64,000 bases of DNA from Adiantum capillus-veneris (lineage: Eukaryota; Streptophyta; Polypodiopsida; Polypodiales; Pteridaceae): the NCBI GenBank assembly GCA_014529385.2, contig CM043953.1, positions 93,439,342 through 93,503,341 of the forward strand, written 5' to 3'. The translations under genes were made by a program, and so were the position numbers. This document shows positions 1 through 11,795 of this stretch, one piece after another (within the stretch, counting starts at the first letter, position 1; each line of letters starts with the position of its first letter). Below the pieces are notes generated by a model that saw nothing but the letters and a program-made list of their open reading frames with translations, had not been told where the DNA came from and ran no database searches.

Positions 1-3000
1 AGTAGCTGGAGTGGTTTGGTCTCAAGATACACCACTTGTACACTCTATGTCATTATATTAGGAAGAACTATGTATTAAGGTCCACCACTTGTCCAACCTA
101 TAAGGTTATATCTTAAATGGTATCCTTTCTCACCACTTGAAATGCCCATGATATGTTTTACATGGGGGTTTCATTCCAAGGTCCACCACTTATCCAAGCT
201 AACTCTATTCAAACATAGAGAGAAGCAAAGGTCCACCACTTGTCCAAGCTAACTCTATTCAAACATAGAGAGAAGCAAAGGTTCACCACTTGTCAAAGCT
301 AAGCTCCATTGAAGCATGGAGAGAAGTAACCTCCATCATTTTTCCAAGATAGGTGCCATTCAAACATGGAAAGAATCAAGATCTACCATGTCTCCAAGAT
401 TCTAGGCTCCATTGAAACACCCTAAAACCATGATATTTTGTACATGGGGTGTTTACATTCAAGGTCTACCACTTCTCTAACGTATTATACCTAGTAGCAT
501 GAGTGGTTTGGTCTTAAGATTCACCACTTATCCACTCTATGTCATTATATTAAGAATAACTGGGTGTTAAGGTCCACCACTTGTCCAACCTATAAGGGTA
601 TATCTTAAATGGTATCCTTCACCACTTGTCAAGGTCCATCACCACTTTTCCAACCTGTAAGGTTATATCTTGAATGATATTTTTCCTTATCACTTGTAAT
701 TTCCATGCTATGTTTTACAAAAGGGTTTTGTTCCAAGACCCACCACTTGTCCAAGCTAACTCTATTGAAACATAGAGAGAAGCAAAGGTCCACCACTTGT
801 CCAAGGTAGGCTCCATTGAAACATGGAGAGAAGGATGATCCACCATTTCTCCAAGATAGGTTCCATTGAAACATTGAGAGAAGCAATCTCCACCATGTCT
901 CCAAGCTAGGCTCCATTGAAATACCCTAAACCCATAATTTTGTACATGAGGGGTTTACATTCAAGGTCCACCACTTGTCCAACCTATTATCCCTAGTAGC
1001 ACGAGTGGTTTGGTCTTAAGATTCACCACTTGTACACTCTATGTCATTATATTAAGAAGAACTATGTGTTAAGGTCCACCACTTGTCCAACCTATAAGGT
1101 TATATTTTAAATGGTATCCTTTCTCACCACTTGAAATGCCCATGATATGTTTTACATGGGGGTTTCATTCCAAGGTCCACCACTTGTCCAAGCTAACTCT
1201 ATTAAAACATATAGAGAAAGAAAGGTCCTCCACTTGTCCAAGATAACTCTATTAAAACATATAGAGAAAGAAAGGTCCTCCACTTGTCCAAGCTAGGCTC
1301 ATTGAAACATGGAGAGAAGGAACCTCCACTGTTTCTCCTAGATAGGCTCCATTGAAACATGGAGAGAAATAAGCTCCACCATGTCTCCAAGTTGCTAGGC
1401 TCCATTGAAATACCCAATACCCATAATATTTTGTACATGGGGGGTTTACATTCAAGGTTCACCACTTGTCCAACCTATTATCCCTAGTAGGTTTGGTCTC
1501 ATGATTCACCACTTTTCCACTCTATGTCATTATATTAAGAGGAATTGGGTGTTAAGGTCCACCACTTGTCCAACCTATAATGTTATAGCTTGAATGGTAT
1601 TTTTTCTCACCACTTGTAATGCCCATGACATGATTTACATGGGGGTTTTGTTCCAAGGTCCACCACTTGTCCAAGCTAAATCTATTGAAACATAGAGAGA
1701 AACAAAGGTCCACCACTTTTCCTAGCTAGGCTGCATTGAAACATGGACCTTAATACCAAATTATTTCTAGTAGCATGAGTGATATTTTGTACATGGGGGG
1801 TTTACATTCAAGGTCCACCACTTGTCGAACCTATTTTTCTAGTAGGTTTGGTCCCAAGTTCACCACTTATCCACTCTATGTCATTATATTAAGAATAATT
1901 GGGTGTTAAGGTCCACCACTTGTCCAACCTATAAGATTATATATTAAATGGTATTTTTTCTCACCACTTGTAATGCCCATGATATGTTTTACATGGGGGT
2001 TTTGTTCCAAGGTCCACCACTTTTCCAAGATAACTCTATTCAAACATAGAGAGAAATAAATGTCCACCACTTGTCCAAGCTAGGCTCCATTGAAACATGG
2101 AGAGAAGCAAGCTTTACCATGTTTTCAAGCTAGGCTCCATTGAAACACTCTAGGGGGTTTTATTTCAAGGCCCACCACTTGTTTAACCTATTATCCCTAG
2201 TAGCATGAGTGGTTTGGTTTCAAGATTCACCACTTGTACACTCTATGTCATTATATTGTGTTAAGGTCCACCACTTGTCCAACCTATAAGGTTATATCTT
2301 AAATGGTATCCTTTCTCGCCACTTGAAATGCCCATGATATGTTTTACATGGGAGTTTCATTCCAAGATCCACCACTTGTCCAAGCTAACCATATTTAAAC
2401 ATAGAGAGAAACAAAGGTCCACGACTTGTCCAAGCTAGGCTCCATTGAAACATGGAGAGAAGGAACCTCCACCATTTCTCCTAGATAGGCTCCATTAAAA
2501 CATGGACATAAGTAAGTTCCACCATGTCTCCTAGATGCTAGGCTCCATTGAAATACGCAAAATCCATGATATTTTGTACATGGGTGATTTACATTCAAGG
2601 TCAACCATTTGTCCACCCTATTATCCCTAGTAGGTTTGGTCTCACAATTCACCACTTTTCCACTCTATGTCATTATAATAAGAGGAATTGGGTGCTAAGG
2701 TCCACCACTTGTCCAGCCTATAAGGTTATACCTTGAATGGTATTTTTTCTCACCACTTGTAATGCCCATGACATGCTTTACATGGGGGTTTTTTTCCAAG
2801 GTTCACCACTTGTCCAAGCTAATTCTATTGAAACATAGAGAGAAACAAAGGTCCACCACTTTTCCAAGCTAGGCTCCATTGAAACATGGACCTTAATACC
2901 AAATTATTCCTAGTAGCATGAGTGATATTTTGTACATGGGGGTTTGCATTCAAGGTCCACCACTTGTCCAACCTACTTTTCCTAGTAGGTTTGGTCGCAA

Positions 3001-3530
3001 GATTCACCACTTGTCCACTCTATGTCATTATATTAATAATAATTGGGTGTTAAGGTCCACCACTTGTCCAACCTATAAGGTTATATATTGAATGGTATTT
3101 TTTCTCACCACTTGTAATGTCCATGATATGTTTTACATGGGGATTTTGTTCCAAGGTCCACCACTTGTCCAAGCTAAATCTGTTCAAACATAGAGAGAAA
3201 CAAACGTCCACCACTTGTCTAAGCTAGGCTCCATTGAAACATGGAGAGAATGATGCTCCACCATTTATCCAAGATAGACTCCATTGAAACATGGAGAGAA
3301 GTAAGCTCCACCATGTCTCGAAGATGCTAGAGTCGATTGAAATACCCAAAACCCCTGATACTTTGTACATGGGGGGTTTACATTCAAGGTCCACCACTTG
3401 TCCAACCTATTATCCCTAGTAGCATGAGTGGTTTGGTCTCAGGATTCACCACTTGTCCACTCTATATCATTATATTAAGAAAATTTGGGTTTCCATATCT
3501 AAATGGATCTTTGCTTGGATAAGTGGTAGA
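1..3530. repeat. Complex minisatellite array, block A
   Basis: A short core (ccaccacttgtccaagcta) recurs many dozens of times. It alternates with blocks such as gctccattgaaacatggaga and with longer spacers holding the phrase ttttacatggggg. The basic subunit is about 45-55 bp. Subunits are organised into larger units of about 350-560 bp, judged from successive ttttacatggggg-type blocks near 153, 711, 1147, 1633, 1984, 2340, 2770 and 3130. Copies differ by substitutions and by loss or gain of subunits. Tryptophan-rich ORFs on the minus strand (for example near 629-916 and 1202-1465) are translations of the repeat and are not genes. The array runs off the left edge of the window. Confidence 0.9.
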
Positions 3531-3540
3531 CCTTGAGACC
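3511..3540 (-). repeat. Inverted fragment of the array unit at the edge of block A
   Basis: The segment reads ttggataagtggtagacctt on the plus strand, the reverse complement of the array core (aaggtccaccacttgtccaa type). It lies where block A stops. Similar inverted fragments sit at the end of block B (6761-6782 and 6936-7010). Confidence 0.6.
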
Positions 3541-3827
3541 TAAATACCCATTCTACACTAGAGCATTGGTTAAGCCTTATGCACTTCAAGCGTACCTTTA
3601 ACAACAAGTAGTAGTTATTAGTTGAATTAAGTCTAGTTGACCTCCATGGTATTGAGACTAAGAGAGAGTGTAGCATAAAAAAGAGTCAGGATTTTAGTTT
3701 GACTTTCTTTCTATTAATGAGTAGATCATAGATGGATTTTGGTATCTAATAAAACCTTAGGGTAGACAATGTAAAACTCATGTCTATTGTTGTGTTTGCA
3801 TTAAGTGTTCTTGTTCTTTAATTTCAG

Positions 3828-4603
3828 AACCATTACAGAAAAATGGATTGGCTATATGCTGGCATAAATTGAAGAAAACTATTGAATTACCCATCCAACC
3901 TCCTCCAAGACCTTGTCCAAGGAATGAATCACCTCCTTATCACCTACCACTTGCTTTCAAGGACATCAAAAGAGTACTTATCTTGGATCTAGAGGGGCTA
4001 CTTCTCAAGACAATTGAAATGAAACATGGAGATTCTATGCCATCTTGGGCTCAACACATGCGACTTGTGGAGGATAAAGATGAAGTTTATCATGTGGTGC
4101 GACCAGACGCACAAAGTTTTTTGGATTTTTGTGCTGAATACTTTGAGCTATGGATATAGAGTTGCTATAACTTAACAAGGGTGCAACGCATCACACAAAA
4201 ATGTTTTCCTGAGCAGTATACCAAGTTCAAGATGTTTATGAGTAACAAAAATTGCCAAAATCCAAATATTATGTTAGGATTTACAAGGGTTTATCACAAA
4301 AATTTGAGTGATATTTGGAAGATATTTGAGGATTTGGATGCAAACAATACCTTAATTTTTGATGACACTCCATATAGGGTGATGTGGAACATGCCAGGGA
4401 CATATCTTATATTTCCAAAGATGTGGAGGCAAACTTCCGAGCAACTTCAAAACTTCTTGCAGAGAACCATAATTCCATGGTTGGTAGGATGGTTGTATGC
4501 AAGAGATAAGAGAGTCTATACATACAACACAATTGTAAATCAGTATAGTGATTCTGAGACAAATTATGTCCTTGGTGTGTACTTGTCAACACGAAAGAAT
4601 TGA
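3828..4603 (+). pseudogene. FCP1/NIF-like (HAD family) phosphatase remnant
   Basis: One reading frame runs from a plausible splice acceptor (AG at 3826-3827 after a pyrimidine-rich tract) to a stop at 4601-4603, broken by an in-frame TAG at 4157-4159. The first half carries LILDLEGLLL near 3979-4008, at the position of the FCP1/NIF DLDxTL motif, followed by VVRPDAQSFLDF. The second half carries NTLIFDDTPYR, the typical downstream acidic motif, and ends with YVLGVYLSTRKN. This is the fold of CTD-type phosphatases and TIM50-like proteins. The catalytic DxDx(T/V) is altered: the first Asp is kept but the second acidic residue is Glu and no Thr/Val follows. The TAG sits where this family usually has Trp (LWI-W-S). 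No ATG begins this frame, so upstream exons are missing or unrecognised. It could be a decayed paralogue or an expressed inactive one. The nonsense codon favours a pseudogene. Confidence 0.65.
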
Positions 4604-5369
4604 ATAAATATGGCCATAAGATGCTTTTTTTATTCTAGTGTGTATCTTTCAACATTTGTATAATTTGATATAGTCTTTTTTATAAAAAAACAAAGGTATG
4701 TCAATTTTATGAACACTTGAATGGAGTGCACCCTACTCTAAGGGGACTTCAATGTACTATTGGAGTGCATCCTATTGTAAGGGGACTCTGATGTATTGCT
4801 AGAGTGCACCCAAATTTTTGGAGACTCATTTTTTATTTGATTGGGGCCTATGTTGGGTCATATAGTAAAAGAAATTCATTTTTTGTCAATTCATATCGAG
4901 GTTGCATTTATTTGTAACTATGAGAGAATTGATGTTTGATGTCAAAATAAAACTTGTAAGTATGGATCAGAGAATTCATGGACTTTAAATATGTGAGAGG
5001 GATCTTTTTCTTGGGCACAAATGTTTGCTTCAAGAATTTTGTCATTACATACTTTACGTGAAAGAGTTTTAGAACCTAAAAGACTTTGAAAACAAAACTA
5101 TGGAATCTAAGTGCATGTATTCTTGAATGGCTTGAAAGTTGGTGTATACATGCATGTCGCCTTGATGAAGATTTAGATATGACAAGATGCAAAGCTAGAA
5201 TTCTTGGACGTTACCTTTGTCAATTTGGTAATAACATATTTAACTTTCTTTTATTATGGGTGGAAAATATATTATTATGTGCATTTGGAACCTAATTGCT
5301 TGACCTTCAAACCAAGATTCCTATGTTATTTTTTCATATACTTTTTTGTAATGAATTAAGATTGTGGAT
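4604..5369. other. Sequence without a recognised gene, between phosphatase remnant and block B
   Basis: AT-rich. It contains three short repeats of the type gagtgcaccctactctaagg (about 4714-4820). A 69-codon ORF at 5086-5295 has no recognisable domain. Part of this may be the 3' untranslated region of the phosphatase-like gene. Confidence 0.4.
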
Positions 5370-6770
5370 ACAAGGTCCACCACTTGTTCAAGCTAGGTCT
5401 AAGAAAGTATATATACTGAGTTTTCAAACTAGTAAACCAAGGGAAGAGAGAAGCACGGTCCATCACTTGTCCAAGCTTATCTCTAGACAACATAGAGAGA
5501 TGTTAGGTCTACTAATTGTCCAATATAGTCATGGAGAAATAATAGAAGGTTGATCCACTTGTCCAACTTATCATCTCTAGTAAAATGGGAGGTTTGGCCT
5601 TAAGATTCACCATGTAACCAACCTATACTTCATTGTATTATGAAGAGTAGAAAAGCAAAGCTCCACCACTTGTCTAAGGTAGTTCCAAAATCAACATGGA
5701 GAGAAGCAAGCTTCACCATTTGTCCAAGATAGGTTCCATTAAAACATGGAAAACCTCATATATGTTGTACATGGAAGCTTTTTTCCAAGGTCCACCACTT
5801 GTCCAAGCTAGGATCCATTAAAACATGGATAGAAACAAGGCTCCACAACTCCTCCAACCTTTATAGCTGCAAAGTGTACCGGTAGTCTAAACTAGGCATG
5901 GGAAAATAATAGAAGGTCCACCACTTATCCAATATATTATCTCTAATAGCATGGGAGGTTTGGTCTCAAGATTTAGGAATTGGCTAACCTGTATTTCATT
6001 GTATTATGATGAATTTGGTTTTAAAGTCAACTACTTATCCAAGCTATAAGTTTATATCTTGAATGGTATTCCTTCCTATCACTTAGAAAACCAATGATAT
6101 GTTGTACATGGGGGGGTTTGTTACAAGGTCCACCACTTGTCCAAGCTAGTTTCATTGAAACATGGATGAAGACAAGCTCCACCATTTGTTAAATCTAGAC
6201 TCCATTGAAATCTAGAAAATTCATTCTATGTTGTACATGGGGTTTTTGTTTTAAGGTCCAACACTTGTCCAAGCTAAGATCCATTGAAACATGGAGTAGA
6301 GAAACACTCCACCACTTGTCCAAGCTAGGAAACATTGATAGTAGTTGGCTTAGTTTGAAGATCCACCACGTGTCTAAGCTAACTCTATTGAAACATAGAG
6401 AGAAGCAAAGGTCCACCAACTGTTCAAGCTAGGCTCCATCGAAACATGGACAGAAGCAAGCTCCACCATTTCTCCAAGATAGGCTCCATTGAAACATGGA
6501 GAGAATCAAAGGTCCACCATTTCTCCAAGCCAAGCTCCATTTGTCCAACCTATAAAGTTATATCTTAAATGGTAATCTTTCTAATCACTTGGAATAACCA
6601 TGATATGTTTTACATGGGGGTTTTGTTCCAAGATCACCACTTGTCCAAGCTAACTCTATTGAAACATAGAGAGAAGCAAAGGTCCACCACTTGTCCAAGC
6701 TAGTCTCCATTGAAACAAGGAGAGAAGCAAGCTCCATCATTTCTCCAAGATAGGCTAGCATGGATAAGTG
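5370..6770. repeat. Complex minisatellite array, block B
   Basis: Same core (ccaccacttgtccaagcta, gctccattgaaacatggaga) and same spacer phrases (tgttgtacatgggg, ggttatatcttgaatggta) as block A, but more diverged and less regular. It is separated from block A by the phosphatase remnant, so the two blocks bracket it. The end is marked by an inverted core fragment at 6761-6782. Confidence 0.85.
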
Positions 6771-6935
6771 CACCTTGAAACCAACCTTCCTATGAGGCAA
6801 TAGAGCATATGCTACATATTTTATGTATGCCCCATGCCTCAAATTAAGAAGTTATAGATTAGAAGTGGACCTTTCTTGAATTTCACATGCAATAAATTAA
6901 GGAAAAATAGCCAAGTGGATTGTATTCCTCAATGG

Positions 6936-7010
6936 ATCCTTGCTTTCACAAGTTGTAAACCTTGAGTCACTTTTACATTAACTTGGACAAGTGGTGGACC
7001 TAGAAACCAA
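6936..7010 (-). repeat. Inverted array-unit fragments
   Basis: The plus strand reads cttggacaagtggtggacct and related phrases, the reverse complement of the array core. They lie about 170 bp past the end of block B in otherwise single-copy sequence. Confidence 0.55.
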
Positions 7011-7133
7011 GCTCTCCATGTTGAGATAAGTTGTAGGTCGGACAATAGAACATAGACAACGATAATGGATGCAATATATTCGTCTCCTAATAATCCAATT
7101 GATTGAAACCATGGTATTTTAGTTGTTTTCATT

Positions 7134-7954
7134 GTGTATTGTATGTGCATAAAGTGGAATGAGACCTTAAGAAAACTCAAATTTTTGACAAAATCTCTAT
7201 ATTTTGTACATGATATATTGAAAGTTGTCCAACCTGGGAATTGGGATTTTCCCACTTTACCTAATATGGTCTTAGTACGAGATATAGAAATTCATATGCC
7301 TCTTGAAAGGACAATAAATCACTTGGGAGAAGGGACATATGTTCTAAATGAACAACTCTCGTGCAAATACAAAGTTAATGCAAGCTATGGAAAGCACCCT
7401 GCAAGTTTTCTCACAACAACTCCCATTGCAATAATAGATAGTCCATCGAGCAGATCGTGCGTCTGAGCAATCCTATCCAAGTTTTGTTTTCTAATGTATT
7501 CAAAAGTACTTGGAAAAAACTTCTCCAAGCCGAGAAGAGTGGAACGTTAACAAAGCTTATAATGCAAATACAAGTGGTGGAGCAGCTTTTAGAGATTCCA
7601 AGAGCATACAATGGAGACCTTGTTTTAGAATTCCCTCCTACCATGGGAAAGGTGCACCATATGGATACAATAGAGCACAAGTATGTTCCTCATTTGTGGT
7701 CAAAGCCTCAAACATCCAACATAGTTTTCCCTAGAGTGGTTTGTCTCAGTCATTGTTTGGAATCTTTGAAATGCATGAATGAACAATGCACCTGCTTGGT
7801 CAATTATCATATTGCCAATAGAAGCCATTTCAAAATCCATCTACAAAAATCTCCTACACCTGGGCAATATTGTGAGATAGAAGATAAGAGCCTTACATAC
7901 CATTTCTATAAGGAAATTTATTTTTGTATTGCATCATGTGAGTGTGTAGTGTAA
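7134..7954 (+). other. Unrecognised overlapping ORFs, probably a broken gene
   Basis: Two ORFs overlap in different frames: 7134-7466 (110 codons) and 7457-7954 (165 codons). Both open at non-ATG codons. The second is relatively rich in Cys and His in its C-terminal third (for example CMNEQCTCLVNYHI). I do not recognise the family. The abrupt frame change near 7460 suggests either an intron or a frameshift in a degraded gene. No mobile-element motifs are evident. Confidence 0.25.
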
Positions 7955-8549
7955 TATGTCATGCCAATAGATGAGACATCAACCCAACTAATGATTCATC
8001 ATGGAAAACATATACATGATGTATGTAGAGGTGCATCCAAAACATTGACAATAGCACTAAAATGATGGTACAAAGGCTTTTGACTGTTGACCCACACTCA
8101 TGAGTGAAGAAGGTTCAAATGTGCTTAGTGAAGGAAATTATTAGCACAACATGTCTTTGCAGCAATAGTAAGGATGAAAGTTTAGGTGAGAAACAACTGT
8201 TTGCAATCGCAAAAGAGTTGGGACCCCTGGTGCAAGATAATTGGTATGTGTATTTGTCTTTATCTTGTTTCAATGAAAAATTAAAGTATTGTGCATATTT
8301 AGTCCCAACACTTTAGCACACTTCAAAGGTCAGTGTTAGTTGCACGGGGGGGGGTGTGTTGGCAAAGATTCTTTTGGTATTGATGCACTCCTCAAACTAA
8401 AGTCAAGAAAAGGAAGGAGAGAAATGCTTTGTCTTCAAAATGTTCACAATAGGTCTAGCATCCGTTTTATACCTTGTTAATTGAATGAGACAAGATATGG
8501 ATGTTGATCTTTGACGTGCATGGATTCAGTTCAATCACACTTGACGCGT
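7955..8549. other. Sequence without a recognised gene, left flank of the Tat-type element
   Basis: A 70-codon ORF at 8104-8316 has no recognisable domain. A run of ten or so G near 8346 is the only low-complexity feature. The sequence continues, after removal of the retrotransposon, at 17303. Confidence 0.35.
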
Positions 8550-9697
8550 TGTCAGGAGTTTTTTGGAGCAAGGGATTGCGCATATGTACATATACATGCA
8601 TGGTGCATCAAATAAAGGAATTGCCCATTTTGCAGAGCCAGGTGGTTACGTGGGGCCCACATGTGTACAGGTAGGACAACATGTACATAGTGCATCGATT
8701 TTCACTATCACCAGTACCAGTATGTTTTCTCTACAATAATGAGGAGTTTATAGCGCGTAAAACTTCTCGAGGAAGCTATCCACGGGCCGACGACATGAGG
8801 TAAGCAGGTGCGTCAGATGGCATCTAGTGGCGTCAGGAGGGCGAACGGGGTCAATATTTGCACGTGGATGAGTACGGACACAACGTGGGTGTTTTCTTGT
8901 GGGAGTTATGCAGAAAGTTCATCATTAGGACCACTTTTTGGGGCCACTTCACGTGGTGGCGAGATGCATTATTGGAAAAAAGCTGAGTGCCAGGTGTGCG
9001 GATGATGCAAAAAGGTGACAACTATGCACTGCGAGGTCAGTTTTTGGCCTGTTCGGGGTCCGTTTGAGGTCATCTAAAAGGCCAAGGGTGCCCAAGTAAT
9101 AAAGCTAAGTGTGGGAATTGAAAAAACAGAGAGAAGACCAGAAAAAACGTGGAAAAAAGAGGAGGAACAGCCGCAGGTGTGTTTTTGCCCATTTTGGAGC
9201 CTGTTTTGGCCGTAAACTGCTCATCCGATGTCGGATTTGAGCACTTTGACATTGTAGACTGGGGTTTTGGGCCGTTCCGGACGCGATGGCGCTGTCCATT
9301 TTGCCAAATTCTTCACTCTTTTTCTGCTGTTTTTCTGTGTAATCTTCTCCAGTGAGTGAAGCTTCTTCTCCAATTTGTGATTGAATCTGGTATCTTTTAC
9401 CCATATTGTGTGAGCTGTTTGCCCCATTGGTGTTGGCCCAAGCTCATTTGTATCTAAACATCAGAAATTCTCCTCTTTTGAGCTGAGTTTTTTGGGTGTG
9501 TGTGTGTGTGTGTGTGTGTGTCTGTGTGGAGTGGACAAGTGGATAGTTTCTCTCCTCTCACTCCAGAGGTGTGTTCCCTGTCTTGGCTAGGTGTGTTGTC
9601 TAAGCCGAGTGGTGCCCCATAGTGTGTGTGTGTATCTTTCCAAGAGTGTGTGTCAGGTCGTTATAGAGGCGCTGTGTGTGTTTTCATCCCGCTCACA
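8550..9697 (+). repeat. 5' LTR of the Tat-type element
   Basis: Begins TGTCAGGAGTTTT and ends ATCCCGCTCACA. It matches 16153-17302 almost base for base, including a (GT)n tract near 9497-9520. The boundary is fixed because left and right copies diverge immediately after CTCACA. Confidence 0.93.
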
Positions 9698-9703
9698 TTC
9701 TTT

Positions 9704-9721
9704 TGGCGCCCCCACGGAGGA
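9704..9721 (+). other. Primer binding site candidate
   Basis: TGGCGCCCCCACGGAGGA begins six bases after the 5' LTR. The leading TGG complements a tRNA 3' CCA end. I cannot assign the tRNA by eye. Confidence 0.6.
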
Positions 9722-9740
9722 TCTTCTTCGAGTACCTTCT

Positions 9741-9880
9741 GCTTCGAGCTTCGAGCTTCGAGCTTCAAGCTTCAAGCTTCGGGATTACAGGTTGCAGGTT
9801 GCATATTACAGGTTACAGGTTACAAGTTACAGGGACAGGGACAGGTACAGGTACAGGTGATTCACACAGGTACAGGTAGC
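9741..9880 (+). repeat. Short minisatellites in the retrotransposon leader
   Basis: Three consecutive short-period repeats: gcttcga/gcttcaa (9741-9780), attacaggttgcaggt-like units (9784-9830), and acaggtacagg-like units (9830-9880). They lie between the primer binding site and gag. The rest of the leader to 10772 shows no recognisable feature. Confidence 0.75.
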
Positions 9881-10772
9881 TGGCGTACAGTGATATACTA
9901 GCAGCGATGTCACTTGCAGTTGTTGTGGGTATGCATTACTTGGCGCCTATTTGAGCGCATTGTCTGCTGGATTGTACGTTACTTGTGGAAACTGCCATTG
10001 TGCGCATTTGTGGAGCCATATATGGTTTTATTTGGCAGTCCCAACCATTTTTGAGACATGGTCTGGAAGATAGTCATTTCTGAGACTTGACTATACGCGA
10101 TTTGCATTAGCCTTCGTGTGAGGGTCGATAGCGTGAGGTTTTATTGAGCTGGGGGATTCTCAAATGTGGAGATCCTTTCGGTGATACAGGTAGCTGGAGC
10201 ACCCTTTTTGTAACCTCGCCATAGGCTATGTATTAGTGAGTCCTATTTGATGCTCGGGTTCTATTGTTGGCAGTTTATGCACACAGATACAGTCTATATT
10301 TTGGGTTCTCATTGCTCTACTTCTGGGGAAACTCTGTCGAAATTTTCCCAAGTCATGATGGCTGGTTTTTTGGTATTTTGAGCCATTTATGCTGTTATGC
10401 TACTGAAATTTTGGCAAAATCAGAGGTTGAGTCAGGTGTGCCTTCTTGGGAGCTTCATGGTTGGCTTTAATGGATGATCAAAATGGCCCCCAGTTCACTC
10501 CTTTTCATTTAACTCAAAGAATTCAGATTAATGTTCATGTGTCCAGGAAGATCTTTTTCCAGTAGCGCATAGTCTTTATGTTTGGGCCGAGAAGATTGAG
10601 AGAGATCCTGGAATGTCCTTTGCCTGTTGTAATTCCGATGATCAACTATGAAAACTCATTTGATGTGCATGTGTTTCTTCTCATCTAAAGCTGAGCTCCA
10701 TTGAAGTTTCTGGGGATTGGGTAGTGAAAAGTTTGGGGTTCTTGCACGTGTGTTTGAAGGGGTTCTCTAGCC

Positions 10773-11795
10773 ATGGCTTTCTCTTATCCGGAGTTTCATG
10801 GAAGAAGTGATGAAGATGTGGAGGACTTTCTGGAAAAGATGGAGGTTGCCTGCATTAGCAACCAGATTCATGACCCTACGCAAATGTTACGCCTTCTCCA
10901 AATTTGTTTGAAGAGTGATGCACGAGCTTGGTCCAAAGCATTTGAAGAGGAGTTGTGTATGGCTGATCCACCTATAAGATTGAGTTGGGACAATCTAAGG
11001 CATGGATTGGAAGTGGAGTTTGTGAAGATAGAAGATCCTGACAAGGTGTGGCAAGAAGTACAGGCTTTGGTGCAAAAGGAAGGTGAGCCAGTAGATGCGT
11101 ACATACGTAAGTTTTCATTGGCATGGGAGCGAATGTGCAAGGCTTTAGCACCACAGGTACCCCCACCTGACATGATGAAGAAGGACAGGTTCTTAGCTAG
11201 TCTTTGGGAGAATATACGTTGGAGAGTGGAGCTAAAGAAGCCTAGGACATATGAAGATGCACTAGAGGTAGCAAGGAACAAAGAGTGGAAGCTGAGGAAA
11301 ATGAGCCAGTTAGGGGTGGAGTCTTTGCCCATGAGGTCTGAATTTCAGCCTATAGAGTCTTTACAAGGGCGCATGCCAGGGGTTTATCATGAACCAGTAG
11401 TTCCTGTTACTACTCAGGTTATGCCAGCAGTGGTCACTACAGCAGTGCAAGATGATGGCCTAAGGCAAGACATGAGGCAAGTGGTTGATTTGATGAAGAA
11501 TCTCAGCCTAAACATGCTAGGTCAAGTGGGAAATAATCGAGGTCGAGGGCGGTTTGCAAATCAGCCAGCAGGTGAAGAAAGACCTAGGAATGGTGCTGGA
11601 CAAAGTAATAGTAGGTTTTGGAGGCAGACGCCCACATGTTATAATTGCGGAGAGTTGGGCCACATCAGCCCGCAATGTGATAAGCCACCAAGGATGGGGG
11701 GAGACATGTATCCATTGCCAAAACAGGTGCTAACTAGGTCGCATGATTATGGCATCGAAATTAAGGGAGATGAAGGAACCAGTGGATTGACCTAG
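10773..11795 (+). CDS. gag: Gag polyprotein of the Tat-type element
   Basis: A 340-codon frame opens at a real ATG. The N-terminal ~200 residues have the retrotransposon Gag capsid pattern (WSKAFEEEL, VQKEGEPVDAYIRKFSLAWERM). One CCHC zinc knuckle, CYNCGELGHISPQC, begins at 11637, for RNA packaging. Gag assembles the cytoplasmic particle. The frame ends at a TAG (11793-11795), but the same frame stays open beyond it into protease. The codon before protease may therefore be a recent nonsense mutation of CAG or a readthrough site. Confidence 0.92.
   Translation: MAFSYPEFHGRSDEDVEDFLEKMEVACISNQIHDPTQMLRLLQICLKSDARAWSKAFEEELCMADPPIRLSWDNLRHGLEVEFVKIEDPDKVWQEVQALVQKEGEPVDAYIRKFSLAWERMCKALAPQVPPPDMMKKDRFLASLWENIRWRVELKKPRTYEDALEVARNKEWKLRKMSQLGVESLPMRSEFQPIESLQGRMPGVYHEPVVPVTTQVMPAVVTTAVQDDGLRQDMRQVVDLMKNLSLNMLGQVGNNRGRGRFANQPAGEERPRNGAGQSNSRFWRQTPTCYNCGELGHISPQCDKPPRMGGDMYPLPKQVLTRSHDYGIEIKGDEGTSGLT

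Noticed and set aside
629-3010. Several minus-strand ORFs rich in Trp, Phe and Ser with similar sequences
   Set aside because: They are translations of the minisatellite array; similarity follows from the repeat and no domain or start context supports coding.
1-3530. Regularly spaced repeats as a CRISPR-like array
   Set aside because: Spacers are themselves repeated and of variable length, no cas genes are present, and the context is eukaryotic.
8545-8549. Perfect 5-bp target duplication for the Tat-type element
   Set aside because: Only four bases (GCGT) match on both sides with TG...CA ends; the fifth does not, so a 5-bp duplication is not claimed.
10868-11332. 154-codon minus-strand ORF inside gag
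   Set aside because: Opposite-strand shadow of a clear Gag frame with zinc knuckle.
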